Shown here: one piece after another, positions 1-6,306 of the stretch
Layout of the letters: each line of letters starts with the position of its first letter
Numbering within the stretch: position 1 is the first letter of the stretch
Source of the DNA: Gammaproteobacteria bacterium
GTDB lineage: Bacteria; Pseudomonadota; Gammaproteobacteria; GRL18
Assembly (NCBI GenBank): GCA_030632625.1
Contig: DAOVUK010000096.1
Location: forward strand, 1 to 8,828
Direction: 5' to 3'
DNA: 8,828 nucleotides
The notes under the pieces: model-generated
What the model was told of the DNA's origin: nothing
Seen by the model: the letters and a program-made list of their open reading frames with translations, nothing else
Database searches by the model: none
Position numbers and translations under genes: made by a program

Positions 1-33
1 AACTCTAATGTAGAAATTTTAACTTCGTGTGGA

Positions 34-58
34 AATTACAGGCATATTTTCTGTAATT
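34..58. repeat. 8-bp inverted repeat, hairpin-forming
   Basis: AATTACAG at 34-41 is perfectly complementary to CTGTAATT at 51-58 around a 9-nt loop. The stem is AT-rich and is followed by GTTTATG, not a run of T. It could be a weak terminator of a gene left of the window or a protein-binding dyad. Neither role can be decided from the sequence. Confidence 0.4.
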
Positions 59-194
59 GTTTATGTATCTATCTGGAAATAGAAACAAAAATAGCCCTAC
101 CAGTAAATTAGTACTATAGGTCATGAATTCAAAATCTTATAACACCTTAAACTTGATAAAGCTGTTTTTCTTATAAAGATAATGAAAAAACTAC

Positions 195-223
195 ATTAAT
201 TAATGTCATAACTCTGCTACAAT
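195..223 (+). promoter_or_regulatory. candidate promoter of the cold-shock gene
   Basis: A good -10 hexamer, TACAAT, lies at 218-223 with a poor -35 (ATTAAT) at 195-200 and a 17-bp spacer. A start near 230 would give a leader of about 90 nt before the ATG at 321, in keeping with the long 5' leaders of cspA-type mRNAs. A second option is TTGATA at 153-158 with an AAAGAT-like -10 around 175-180, which would give a leader of about 130 nt. Both are visual calls. Confidence 0.35.
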
Positions 224-272
224 GACTTTTATCGATTTGTTATGTGTATTTGTCGAAACCTGTCACTTTATG

Positions 273-292
273 TTCGAACCGGTGAATTCGAA
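273..292 (+). promoter_or_regulatory. TTCGAA dyad in the cold-shock leader
   Basis: TTCGAA occurs at 273-278 and again at 287-292, with 8 nt between. Because the hexamer is its own reverse complement, the two copies can pair as a 6-bp RNA hairpin. It ends about 28 nt before the ATG at 321, inside any leader made from the candidate promoters. Cold-shock mRNAs are known to use leader structure to control translation with temperature, so a role of that kind is possible but unproven. Confidence 0.35.
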
Positions 293-320
293 GATAAAAT
301 TAATATCATTCACCAATAAT

Positions 321-539
321 ATGAGTAAAAAAATGAGTAAAGGTACAGTTAAGTGGTTCAACCCTGATAAAGGTTTTGGTTTCATTACCCCCGAAGATGG
401 CAGTGCAGATCTTTTTGTTCACCATTCAGAAATCCAAAGTGGTGGCGCCTTTGCAACACTAAATGAGGGTCAAGCAGTAGAGTTTGAAGTTGGCCAAGGT
501 CAAAAAGGCCCTTGTGCAAATAAAGTTGTTTCTCTTTAA
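321..539 (+). CDS. CspA-family cold-shock protein
   Basis: This encodes a small single-domain nucleic-acid-binding protein of 72 residues, acting in the cytoplasm as an RNA chaperone or transcription antiterminator in the CspA family. The cold-shock OB fold is complete: it starts at GTVKWFN, carries the RNP1 motif KGFGFI and the RNP2-like LFVHH, and ends with [11 protein letters not shown]. The start at 321 was chosen because [14 protein letters not shown] lines up with the family N-terminus (E. coli CspA begins MSGKMTGIVKWFN). The ATG at 333 is an alternative. The reading frame is open back to 222, but the extra 33 residues are unlike the family and overlap the probable leader. No clear Shine-Dalgarno sequence precedes either ATG, which is unusual. 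Family assignment is firm; which csp paralogue it is cannot be told. Confidence 0.95.
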   Translation: MSKKMSKGTVKWFNPDKGFGFITPEDGSADLFVHHSEIQSGGAFATLNEGQAVEFEVGQGQKGPCANKVVSL

Positions 540-563
540 GCTGCAACACATATCAAGTTGCTC

Positions 564-612
564 AAGCGGATAATTACTGTTTGGCACAAAACGCCAATCA
601 AAAATTCCGCTT
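564..612 (+). terminator. nested stem-loop downstream of the cold-shock gene
   Basis: An outer 7-bp stem (AAGCGGA at 564-570 with TCCGCTT at 606-612) encloses an inner 5-bp stem (TTGGC at 581-585 with GCCAA at 593-597). It begins 24 nt after the stop codon. No T-run follows, so it is not a classic intrinsic terminator. It may protect the 3' end of the mRNA or help end transcription. Confidence 0.35.
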
Positions 613-650
613 AGCTCTGCATAATGTTTGATATTTTAGTTATTAAAAAT

Positions 651-669
651 CAGCTATTTTTGTTAGCTG
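651..669. promoter_or_regulatory. CAGCTA/TAGCTG dyad overlapping a promoter
   Basis: CAGCTA at 651-656 and TAGCTG at 664-669 form a perfect 6-bp inverted repeat around a T-rich 7-nt spacer. The dyad covers the -35 and spacer region of the promoter-like TATAAT at 678-683, which is where a repressor or activator site would sit. Read leftward it is a hairpin followed by ATTTTT, so a weak minus-strand terminator is the alternative. Confidence 0.35.
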
Positions 670-683
670 TCTTCGTATATAAT
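655..683 (+). promoter_or_regulatory. candidate promoter of the MYG1-family gene
   Basis: A perfect TATAAT lies at 678-683. The hexamer 17 bp upstream (TATTTT, 655-660) is a weak -35. A start near 690 would leave a leader of roughly 85 nt before the ATG at 777. The weak -35 and the overlapping dyad suggest, but do not show, dependence on a regulator. Confidence 0.4.
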
Positions 684-762
684 CCGCCATAAAATTTTTT
701 CTTATTAAATATTTCCAAAACATTAAAGTTTAACTAGCGACACCTTATTATCCCTTTTTAAC

Positions 763-780
763 ATGACACAAAATAAATGA
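763..780 (+). other. five-codon minicistron overlapping the MYG1-family start
   Basis: ATG ACA CAA AAT AAA TGA begins at 763. Its stop overlaps the ATG at 777 in an ATGA arrangement typical of translational coupling. The main ORF lacks a visible ribosome-binding site, so re-initiation after this tiny frame would be one way to start it. No strong ribosome-binding site precedes the minicistron either, so chance is quite possible. Confidence 0.2.
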
Positions 781-1646
781 ACGATAAAACTATAGCAACT
801 CACAACGGTAATTTTCATGCAGATGATGTTTTCAGTATAGCTGCATTTAAGAGCATATTCCCTTCTTTTAAGCTCGTTCGCACACGTGATTTAGAGCTTA
901 TCGCCAAGGCAGATATTGTGATTGATGTAGGCGGTGAATATGACTCGGATACAGACCGTTTTGATCATCATCAACGTGGTGGTGCAGGTGAGCGCGAAAA
1001 TGGTATTCCCTATTCCTCGTTTGGTTTAATTTGGCAGAAATATGGCTTAGAAATATGCCAAGGTAACCAAGACGTAGCAAATGCTGTTGATGCTGGTCTA
1101 GTATCAATGATTGATGCCATCGATTGTGGTCATGTCGATGGTGTTTCTAAAGGTATTAGCCTTAGTCAAACTATTTCAATGTTTAACCCGACTTGGCAAG
1201 AAGATAGTCACTTTGATACATGTTTTGATGAAGCAGTTGATTTTGCATCGCGCGTTTTAACACGATTCATTGCATCGGCTAACGGTGGCATTAGTGCGAA
1301 AGAAATTGTGGCTAAAGCTATTGATAATGCAGAAGACCCCAGAGTGATTGTTTTAGAAAAATATACCCCGTGGAAAAGAACGGTTCACGCCTTATCTGAA
1401 GAGGCTTTATATATGATTTACCCATCTCAGACTGGCCAATGGAGAATTCAAACAGTACCTGTTGAACTAGATTCATTCGAAGACAGAAAATCGCTGCCTA
1501 AACAATGGGCTGGCTTATCCGATAAAGAGCTTAAAGAAGTGACAGGCATTGATGATGCTATGTTTTGCCATAATGGTTTATTTATTGCGGGCGCAGAATC
1601 ATTTGAAAGCACTATGAAAATGGCATCCATCGCACTTAACGAATAA
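777..1646 (+). CDS. MYG1/UPF0160-family DHH-like metal-dependent hydrolase
   Basis: The 289-residue product belongs to the MYG1 (GAMM1, UPF0160) family, whose eukaryotic member MYG1 is a 3'-5' RNA exonuclease; the bacterial role is not settled. Diagnostic metal-site motifs are visible: THNGNFHADD at residues 8-17, a DHH-type VIDVGG at 48-53, RFDHHQRGG at 61-69, and MIDAIDCG at 111-118. Later family signatures include the Trp and Pro of YTPWK (196-200) and the C-terminal PKQWAGLSDKELKEVTGI (241-258) and CHNGLFIAG (264-272). The length fits full-length bacterial homologues. The start is fixed by an in-frame stop at 774-776 immediately upstream. No Shine-Dalgarno sequence is evident, and a five-codon frame (763-780) overlaps the start. 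The gene stands alone between a cold-shock gene and a convergent membrane-protein gene. Family is sure; substrate is unknown. Confidence 0.93.
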   Translation: MNDKTIATHNGNFHADDVFSIAAFKSIFPSFKLVRTRDLELIAKADIVIDVGGEYDSDTDRFDHHQRGGAGERENGIPYSSFGLIWQKYGLEICQGNQDVANAVDAGLVSMIDAIDCGHVDGVSKGISLSQTISMFNPTWQEDSHFDTCFDEAVDFASRVLTRFIASANGGISAKEIVAKAIDNAEDPRVIVLEKYTPWKRTVHALSEEALYMIYPSQTGQWRIQTVPVELDSFEDRKSLPKQWAGLSDKELKEVTGIDDAMFCHNGLFIAGAESFESTMKMASIALNE

Positions 1647-1725
1647 TAAAAGTGCTATCTTTAGGAGCTTACAAAATAGTCACTCAGTACAATAAACGGA
1701 CACTTTCAATACATATTTATGTTGC

Positions 1726-1751
1726 TAAAGGGCTAATGATACAGCCCTTTA
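1726..1751. terminator. 9-bp hairpin between convergent genes, likely bidirectional terminator
   Basis: TAAAGGGCT at 1726-1734 pairs perfectly with AGCCCTTTA at 1743-1751 around an 8-nt loop. It lies between the stop of the rightward MYG1-family gene and the stop of the leftward AI-2E-family gene, the usual place for a shared terminator. There is no long T-run on either side, only the three T of the stem on each strand, so termination may be modest. Confidence 0.65.
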
Positions 1752-1776
1752 CATACAATTTGGCAGCTCATTAAGC

Positions 1777-2871
1777 TCAGACCTTTGGTGTTTCTTCAGG
1801 TAAATCCAGCCAATGAGTATACAGAATGTAACCCAGAGCCAGAACAATTGCACCAATAAATAAACCCAAAATACCTGACATTATCATACCACCGATAGCT
1901 CCGAGTAAAATTACTAACATAGGCACATCAACACCACGCCCCATAACAAATGGTTTTAAAATACCATCAAGAATGGCACCAAATGAGCTCCATGCAGTAA
2001 ATAAAACCAATGTGAGCGTTGAAGTATCATCTTGTGAAAAGACATAGGCAATCACTGGTAGAATGACAATAAATGGGGGTAATTGTGCAATTGAAAGTAT
2101 CAATACCAGCAATGCCCACAATCCAGCTCCCGGTACATCAACAGCCCAAAAACCAAGTCCGACAAATGATGCCTGGACAATACCAATACCAATTACACCC
2201 TGGGCAACACTGCGAATGGTCGCACCTGACATTTTCACAAACTCATCACCAAAGTTTGGTGATAACTTTAAAAATAAGTTTTGTACTGCTTTGATACTAC
2301 CTTCAGCATTAACCATTAATACACCGGCAATAATAATGGAAATAACAAATTGTAAAACACCTGCACCTCCGCCTAAAACAGCTGAAAATACAGTGCTGCC
2401 GATGGTTTTTAGTTGCGGTGTAAATTTTAAAATCGCTTCATCAATATTGACTGAAGCCAACAGCCAGGCGGCATGAATTTTTTCACCAATAACCGGCCAT
2501 TCTTTAACATTATCAGAGGGTGCAGGTACTGAGAATGTGCCATTATCTAATGCTTGTGAGATACTTTGTACGCCATCAATCATCGATCCTGAAAGCATTA
2601 CCACAGGAATAATTAAGAGTGATAAAATAATAAGTGTAAATACAGTTCCTGTAACACCTTTACGTCCTCCCAATTTGCCGAGCATCATAAGATAAAGCGG
2701 ATATAAGGAAACAGCAATAACAACAGCCCATACGACAGGAACAATGAAAGGTTTGATAATATTAAAACACCAGATGTAAAGTAAGAGTAATACCCCTAGT
2801 TTTATCGTGAGATTGATAACACTTTTTTCAATTCGTTCATTGTTAGATGCTGAATCTTGCAAGTTGCTCAT
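1777..2871 (-). CDS. AI-2E/PerM-family inner-membrane transporter
   Basis: The 364-residue product is a polytopic inner-membrane protein of the AI-2E family (YdiK, PerM, TqsA relatives), of typical length. Hydrophobic segments cluster at about residues 22-62 and 76-96, then after a periplasm-like loop (100-160) at 165-187, 223-245, 247-278, 285-303 and 317-350. Family signatures are the late DGILKPF (302-308) and the Gly-rich GAIGGMIMSGILGLFIGA (324-341). Members have been proposed to export autoinducer-2 or to be ion/H+ antiporters, so the substrate here should be left open. The start is supported by an AGGAAA ribosome-binding site just upstream. It sits 39 nt downstream of the SYLF-domain gene in the same direction, so the two are probably co-transcribed. 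The link between their functions is not known. Confidence 0.92.
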   Translation of the reverse strand: MSNLQDSASNNERIEKSVINLTIKLGVLLLLYIWCFNIIKPFIVPVVWAVVIAVSLYPLYLMMLGKLGGRKGVTGTVFTLIILSLLIIPVVMLSGSMIDGVQSISQALDNGTFSVPAPSDNVKEWPVIGEKIHAAWLLASVNIDEAILKFTPQLKTIGSTVFSAVLGGGAGVLQFVISIIIAGVLMVNAEGSIKAVQNLFLKLSPNFGDEFVKMSGATIRSVAQGVIGIGIVQASFVGLGFWAVDVPGAGLWALLVLILSIAQLPPFIVILPVIAYVFSQDDTSTLTLVLFTAWSSFGAILDGILKPFVMGRGVDVPMLVILLGAIGGMIMSGILGLFIGAIVLALGYILYTHWLDLPEETPKV

Positions 2872-2910
2872 TCTTGTTTCCTAATATTGATATATTGATG
2901 ATATATAGTA

Positions 2911-3489
2911 TTAATTTAAGTCTTCATCTTTCCAGTATTTTGTTCCCTGAATCGTTGCCTGTAACGCCAACCCAGCTTCTGTCAACTGAAAGAGTTTAAT
3001 ACCAGGGCCCACATCAATTGCCGCAGCCACTGCATCACCTTTTTTATCCGATTTAGCAGCTGCATCAGCCTGAGAACTGGCTTGCCAGCCTTTATTTACG
3101 AAGTCATTAAAGGCTTTCTGTGTCGAAAAAATAAAGACACCCCGGAAATCTTTAACACCAGCACCAATGCCGACACCTGCGGAAAACATCTTCATATAGG
3201 TATCTTTTCCAGATTTTTTACTATGAGCAACACCACTGCCATTTGCAGTAGAAACCACTAATAAGTTAATACCAACATTACTGAATACGGCATAGCCAAT
3301 TGAATTTTGAATCAGTTTTTTTGCACCGGGTACTTCTTTATACAAGTCATTTAAAGTACTTTGACGCATATTAAGAATTTCTTTGCGTTCTTCTTTTGGA
3401 GTTTGGTCATCACCAATCCCCAAAAAGCCTGACAGCATAAAAAATGATAAAACGGAGAGAAGTATTGCTGATAATTTATTGATTTTCAT
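2911..3489 (-). CDS. SYLF/YSC84-like domain exported protein
   Basis: The 192-residue product starts with a basic-hydrophobic signal segment (MKINKLSAILLSVLSFFMLSG) with no lipobox cysteine, so secretion to the periplasm or outer-membrane face is likely. The rest is a SYLF (YSC84, DUF500-related) lipid-binding domain: GYAVFSNVGINLLVVSTANGSGVA at about 65-88, then MFSAGVGIGAGVKDFRGVFIFSTQKAFNDFVNKGWQ at 101-136, and the acidic DVGPGIKLFQLTEAGLALQA at 159-178. SYLF domains bind phosphoinositides in eukaryotes; the bacterial role is unclear. An AAGGT ribosome-binding site 8 nt upstream supports the ATG. It is the first gene of a likely operon with the AI-2E-family gene. Confidence 0.9.
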   Translation of the reverse strand: MKINKLSAILLSVLSFFMLSGFLGIGDDQTPKEERKEILNMRQSTLNDLYKEVPGAKKLIQNSIGYAVFSNVGINLLVVSTANGSGVAHSKKSGKDTYMKMFSAGVGIGAGVKDFRGVFIFSTQKAFNDFVNKGWQASSQADAAAKSDKKGDAVAAAIDVGPGIKLFQLTEAGLALQATIQGTKYWKDEDLN

Positions 3490-4110
3490 TATGCTTACCT
3501 TTCAATTAAATTAAGTTAGAAATTTTAGAATAGGTGGTTTATAACATGGACAAGAAAGTCTTACCAGTTCATTCACTTTATTGAAACTAACTTGAGCTAA
3601 AAAGACAAATATTCAGCCTAAAATAACAATTCATCATCTTTGTTTAAATAAAATAACGTGACGTACTTAATCTATAGTGCATGGTGATCTTTTTAACCGG
3701 AGTGTTATACTTCAAATAGCTTGTTTTGCAGGGGGAATGGGAATGAAGTCGCTCCTACAAAAAAGCAATCATCTGTATTCGTACCCATTAAAAACGACGT
3801 CTATCTTGTCTGTCATCAACACGATCACTGGTACGATCTTTTGACCTATAGTCATACAGAAAAGTCCCACATAAAATGTAGGTTTTACGGTAATTTTCAT
3901 TGTAGATATCCTATAATAATTTAAAGTAAAGTGATCTTTCAATCAGCAACATGGATTAATGTTTTAAACTTTATTAAAGAAGTGCAACTTTAAAAGAGAA
4001 CATTTATTATTGTAATTAATAGTTTTACCCGCTATTTGGTCTTGTGACCTTATTTGCAGTATTTGAGGGATAGAGCATTCCAGGGCTTAATTTCCAGTTG
4101 CCATTCCCAG
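3490..4110. other. long intergenic region without a convincing gene
   Basis: About 620 bp that I cannot assign. It should contain the promoter of the leftward SYLF gene near 3490-3600, but no good hexamer pair stands out. A 67-codon frame at 3721-3924 needs a TTG start, begins inside a repeat-like stretch and has an odd Cys/His/Tyr-rich translation, so it is not called. Small structures are a 7-bp imperfect hairpin (CCCACAT at 3866-3872 with ATGTAGG at 3876-3882), followed by TTTTAC, and a tandem (GGGAAT)2 at 3733-3744. Confidence 0.5.
3729..3759 (-). repeat. degenerate REP-like element
   Basis: Read on the minus strand, 3745-3759 gives TGTAGGAGCGACTTC, which closely resembles the conserved head of REP-type palindromes common between genes in many gammaproteobacteria (GTAGGAGCGAnTTC-like). 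The second arm is not a good complement: the sequence goes on into two copies of ATTCCC instead. It may be a decayed repeat or half of one. GGGAATGG (3733-3740) recurs in inverted orientation at 4101-4108. Confidence 0.35.
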
Positions 4111-4272
4111 TTATTTTTTCAGCATAGATGCCAGTGAATTAGCGATTTTTTTAAATTTAATGGCTAATTTTAATGAAAAGGATGAAAAGATAATGGCTGA
4201 TTTGTCAAAACCGACCAAATAAAGAGACAACTGAGTTTGGTTTTTGGGGTCGAAAAGCATATTTTTACTCAC
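4111..4272 (-). CDS. possible small ORF of 53 codons downstream of orn
   Basis: A GTG at 4270-4272 opens a frame ending at TAA (4111-4113). The product would be 53 residues: VSKNMLFDPKNQ at the start, a hydrophobic stretch with spaced Lys (LYLVGFDKSAIIFSSFSLKLAIKF), and a basic end in MLKK. GGGGA lies 9 nt before the GTG as a possible ribosome-binding site. The frame is open further upstream to a TAA at 4351-4353, but with no good start. It follows orn on the same strand. The amphipathic, Lys-rich composition looks more protein-like than most chance frames here, yet I recognise no family, and it may be a remnant of a longer gene or chance. Confidence 0.22.
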   Translation of the reverse strand: MSKNMLFDPKNQTQLSLYLVGFDKSAIIFSSFSLKLAIKFKKIANSLASMLKK

Positions 4273-4323
4273 AGTCTGCAATCCCCACTGAGCGGCAATA
4301 TGCTCAGATGATATTAAGCTTGA

Positions 4324-4338
4324 ATTAGTACAACTAAT
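4324..4338. repeat. short perfect inverted repeat just after orn
   Basis: ATTAGT (4324-4329) and ACTAAT (4333-4338) flank ACA. It lies immediately downstream of the orn stop codon. The stem is short and AT-rich with no T-run in the orn direction, so it is at best a weak mRNA 3'-end structure. Confidence 0.25.
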
Positions 4339-4345
4339 GTAATAT

Positions 4346-4888
4346 TTATTTTAGAATGGTTTGTCGATAATAAAGCATTTCTGCAATCGATTCGCGAATA
4401 TCATCTAATGCCAGATGAGCCCCCTTCTTTTCAAATCCATCCATAACATCCGGATACCAGCGTTTTGCCAGTTCTTTCAGGGTGCTGACATCAAAATTAC
4501 GATAGTGGAAATATTCTTCCAGTTCAGGCATCCAGCGGGCCATAAAGCGGCGATCCTGACAGATACTATTACCACACATGGGTGATACGCCCTTGCCGAC
4601 ATATTGACTCAAAAACTCAATTGTTTTCGCAATGGCATCCGTTTCGCTTATGGTGCTGTTTTTTACTCTTTCAGTTAAACCCGACTGGCCATGATGAGAA
4701 GTGTTCCATTCATCCATTTTTGCCATTGTTTCATCGGATTGATGAATAGCTAAAACAGGCCCTTCTGCCAGAATATTCAATTCTGCATCAGTGACAATGG
4801 TGGCAATTTCAATAATTCTATCGGTTTGCGGCTCAAGTCCGGTCATTTCCAGATCAACCCAGACAAGGTTACGTTGGTCTTGTGTCAT
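4346..4888 (-). CDS. orn: oligoribonuclease (DEDDh 3'-5' exoribonuclease)
   Basis: Orn degrades 2-5 nt RNAs, in particular dinucleotides such as pGpG from c-di-GMP breakdown, to mononucleotides in the cytoplasm, and is often essential. The product is 180 residues, the usual length. All catalytic residues are in place: D12 and E14 in [10 protein letters not shown]112 in [15 protein letters not shown], and H158 and D163 in HLALDDI. The family blocks [14 protein letters not shown] and [13 protein letters not shown] are present, and [18 protein letters not shown] closes the fold. Only a weak purine-rich ribosome-binding site (AAAGAGAAACG) is seen upstream. The gene is divergent from the protease-cytochrome-rsgA operon; in E. 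coli orn and rsgA are direct divergent neighbours, so the synteny supports the call. Confidence 0.98.
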   Translation of the reverse strand: MTQDQRNLVWVDLEMTGLEPQTDRIIEIATIVTDAELNILAEGPVLAIHQSDETMAKMDEWNTSHHGQSGLTERVKNSTISETDAIAKTIEFLSQYVGKGVSPMCGNSICQDRRFMARWMPELEEYFHYRNFDVSTLKELAKRWYPDVMDGFEKKGAHLALDDIRESIAEMLYYRQTILK

Positions 4889-4950
4889 TTGTTGTTCGTT
4901 TCTCTTTAATTTATATCAGAAGTCAGTACCGGAGTCTTTTTCATGCTTAT

Positions 4951-4980
4951 TTATGAATGGACAGGCTCCTAAGGTATAAT
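4951..4980 (+). promoter_or_regulatory. candidate promoter of the protease-cytochrome-rsgA operon
   Basis: A perfect TATAAT at 4975-4980 has a weak -35, TTATGA, at 4951-4956 (18-bp spacer). Transcription would start near 4987 and give a leader of about 70 nt that includes the hairpin at 5015-5035. The flanking TATAATTATAAT is nearly symmetrical, so a minus-strand -10 for orn can be read at 4978-4983. The two divergent genes may therefore share a back-to-back promoter region. Confidence 0.45.
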
Positions 4981-5014
4981 TATAATCAATAATACATTAT
5001 TAATATACTTTGCC

Positions 5015-5035
5015 AGCCTGTTTCAGGCTCTTTTT
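5015..5035 (+). terminator. terminator-like hairpin in the leader of the M48 protease gene
   Basis: AGCCTG (5015-5020) and CAGGCT (5024-5029) pair perfectly around a TTT loop and are followed by CTTTTT. This is the form of a short intrinsic terminator. It sits 22 nt before the ATG at 5058 and downstream of the TATAAT at 4975, so it would lie in the operon's leader and could attenuate read-through. The stem is only 6 bp, so strength is uncertain. Confidence 0.45.
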
Positions 5036-5057
5036 AATCATTAGTGAATGGAATACT

Positions 5058-6296
5058 ATGCCGCTTTTCAGTACAATTTTTATTTTTATGGTTTGCCTGT
5101 CTGTGTTCACCCATTTCTGGTTGTCCATACGACAAATTAAGCATGTTAAACAACATCGGGATAAAACACCCGAAGCTTTTTCTAAAAAAATCACCTTAGA
5201 CGAGCATCAAAAAGCAGCAGACTATACCATTGCCAAAGAAAAACTCGGTAATTTTGAACTGCTGCTTGGAACGACTCTGCTGTTTATCTGGACTCTTGGC
5301 GGTGGTCTTGAATTGCTGGATCAATTTGTGCGTACTTATCAACTCAATCCGCTTTACGCTGGTGTTATTTTTATTCTGCTTATGGGCTTTATTTCTTCAA
5401 TAATTGATATGCCCCTGGGACTTTATAATACCTTTGTTCTGGAAGAAAAATTCGGCTTTAACCGAACGACATTAAAGGTCTGGTTTATTGATTTAATCAA
5501 ACAGTCTATGTTGGGACTGGTTATCGGCATTCCACTTATCATGGTCATACTATGGCTGATGAGTAGTGCCGGCGAATTCTGGTGGGTATATGCCTGGGCG
5601 GTATGGATGGCTTTCGGCTTTTTAATGATGTGGGCTTATCCGGCATTTATAGCGCCCATTTTTAATAAATTCACTGAACTTGAGGATGAATCCCTTAAAA
5701 AACGCATCGAGCAATTGATGATCCGCTGCGGTTTTCTGAGTAAAGGCATTCTGGTAATGGATGGTTCTAAGCGTTCCAGTCATGGCAATGCCTATTTCAC
5801 CGGTCTGGGCAATAATAAGCAAATTGTTTTCTTTGATAATCTGCTGGATTCTCTGGATGAAGAAGAAGTCGAAGCTGTTTTAGCCCATGAACTGGGCCAT
5901 TTTAAGAAAAAACACATTGTTAAGCGACTTATATCCATGACCTTTATCACTTTTGCCGGATTTGCAATGCTTGGCTGGCTGATGCAGCAGCAATGGTTTT
6001 ATAATGGTTTAGGCATGACAACACCGTCTATTTATGCCGCTCTGGTCTTATTCAGCATCGCTTCTCCGGCATTTACCTTTTTTCTTAGCCCTATTAGCGC
6101 TATGATAAGCCGTAAGCACGAATTCGAAGCAGATGATTTTGCTGCGGAACAAGCTGATGCAAACAAATTAATTGAAGCGCTGGTCAAGCTTTACAAAGAA
6201 AATGCCAATACCTTAACACCAGATCCGCTGCATTCAGCTTATTATGATTCTCATCCGCCGGCATCTGTTAGAATTGCCCACTTAAACCGAACTTAA
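5058..6296 (+). CDS. Ste24-type M48 family membrane metalloprotease
   Basis: A zinc metalloprotease of the inner membrane, related to CAAX prenyl protease 1 (Ste24). Bacteria do not prenylate CAAX proteins, so its substrate is probably a membrane or misfolded envelope protein. From the ATG at 5058 the product is 412 residues. It has the Ste24 N-terminal membrane domain (KAADYTIAKEKLGNFELLLG, then several hydrophobic segments) and the catalytic HELGH with zinc ligands H277 and H281 and general base E278. The third ligand, E355, and D359 lie in SRKHEFEADDFA. The terminal SHPPASVRIAHL is typical of M48. The ATG was preferred over a TTG at 5010 because the TTG frame runs through the leader hairpin and GGA lies 5 nt before the ATG. 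The stop overlaps the next gene's ribosome-binding site, so it is the first gene of an operon. Confidence 0.93.
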   Translation: MPLFSTIFIFMVCLSVFTHFWLSIRQIKHVKQHRDKTPEAFSKKITLDEHQKAADYTIAKEKLGNFELLLGTTLLFIWTLGGGLELLDQFVRTYQLNPLYAGVIFILLMGFISSIIDMPLGLYNTFVLEEKFGFNRTTLKVWFIDLIKQSMLGLVIGIPLIMVILWLMSSAGEFWWVYAWAVWMAFGFLMMWAYPAFIAPIFNKFTELEDESLKKRIEQLMIRCGFLSKGILVMDGSKRSSHGNAYFTGLGNNKQIVFFDNLLDSLDEEEVEAVLAHELGHFKKKHIVKRLISMTFITFAGFAMLGWLMQQQWFYNGLGMTTPSIYAALVLFSIASPAFTFFLSPISAMISRKHEFEADDFAAEQADANKLIEALVKLYKENANTLTPDPLHSAYYDSHPPASVRIAHLNRT

Positions 6297-6306
6297 AGGA
6301 ACTCAA

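Larger units (their letters stand above)
1..320. other. AT-rich region upstream of the cold-shock gene
   Basis: No gene is supported here. The stretch is strongly AT-rich. It holds an 8-bp perfect inverted repeat at 34-41/51-58, promoter-like elements at 153-180 and 195-223, and a dyad of two TTCGAA copies close to the cspA-like start. A reading frame open from base 1 to about 108 on the plus strand ends at a TAG, but its translation is rich in Cys, Ile and Tyr and does not look like the tail of a known protein. The region is best read as the end of an upstream intergenic space plus the promoter and leader of the cold-shock gene. Confidence 0.6.

Noticed and set aside
1..111. Tail of an upstream gene in frame 1
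   Set aside because: The frame is open to a TAG at 109-111, but the translation is low-complexity and Cys/Ile/Tyr-rich, with no recognisable family.
222..320. N-terminal extension of the cold-shock protein by 33 codons
   Set aside because: The extra residues are unlike the family, lie over the probable leader and its hairpin, and the ATG at 321 gives the normal CspA N-terminus.
3721..3924. 67-codon reading frame starting with TTG
   Set aside because: It starts inside a REP-like stretch, has no good ribosome-binding site, and its Cys/His/Tyr-rich translation matches no family I know.
4962..5029. Antiterminator/terminator switch using CAGGCT at 4962-4967 against AGCCTG at 5015-5020
   Set aside because: The first CAGGCT lies upstream of the TATAAT at 4975, so it would not be in the RNA from that promoter. 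A more distal promoter would revive the idea.
5010..5057. TTG start adding 16 residues to the M48 protease
   Set aside because: The stretch encodes the leader hairpin, and the ATG at 5058 has GGA at a suitable distance followed directly by a membrane segment.
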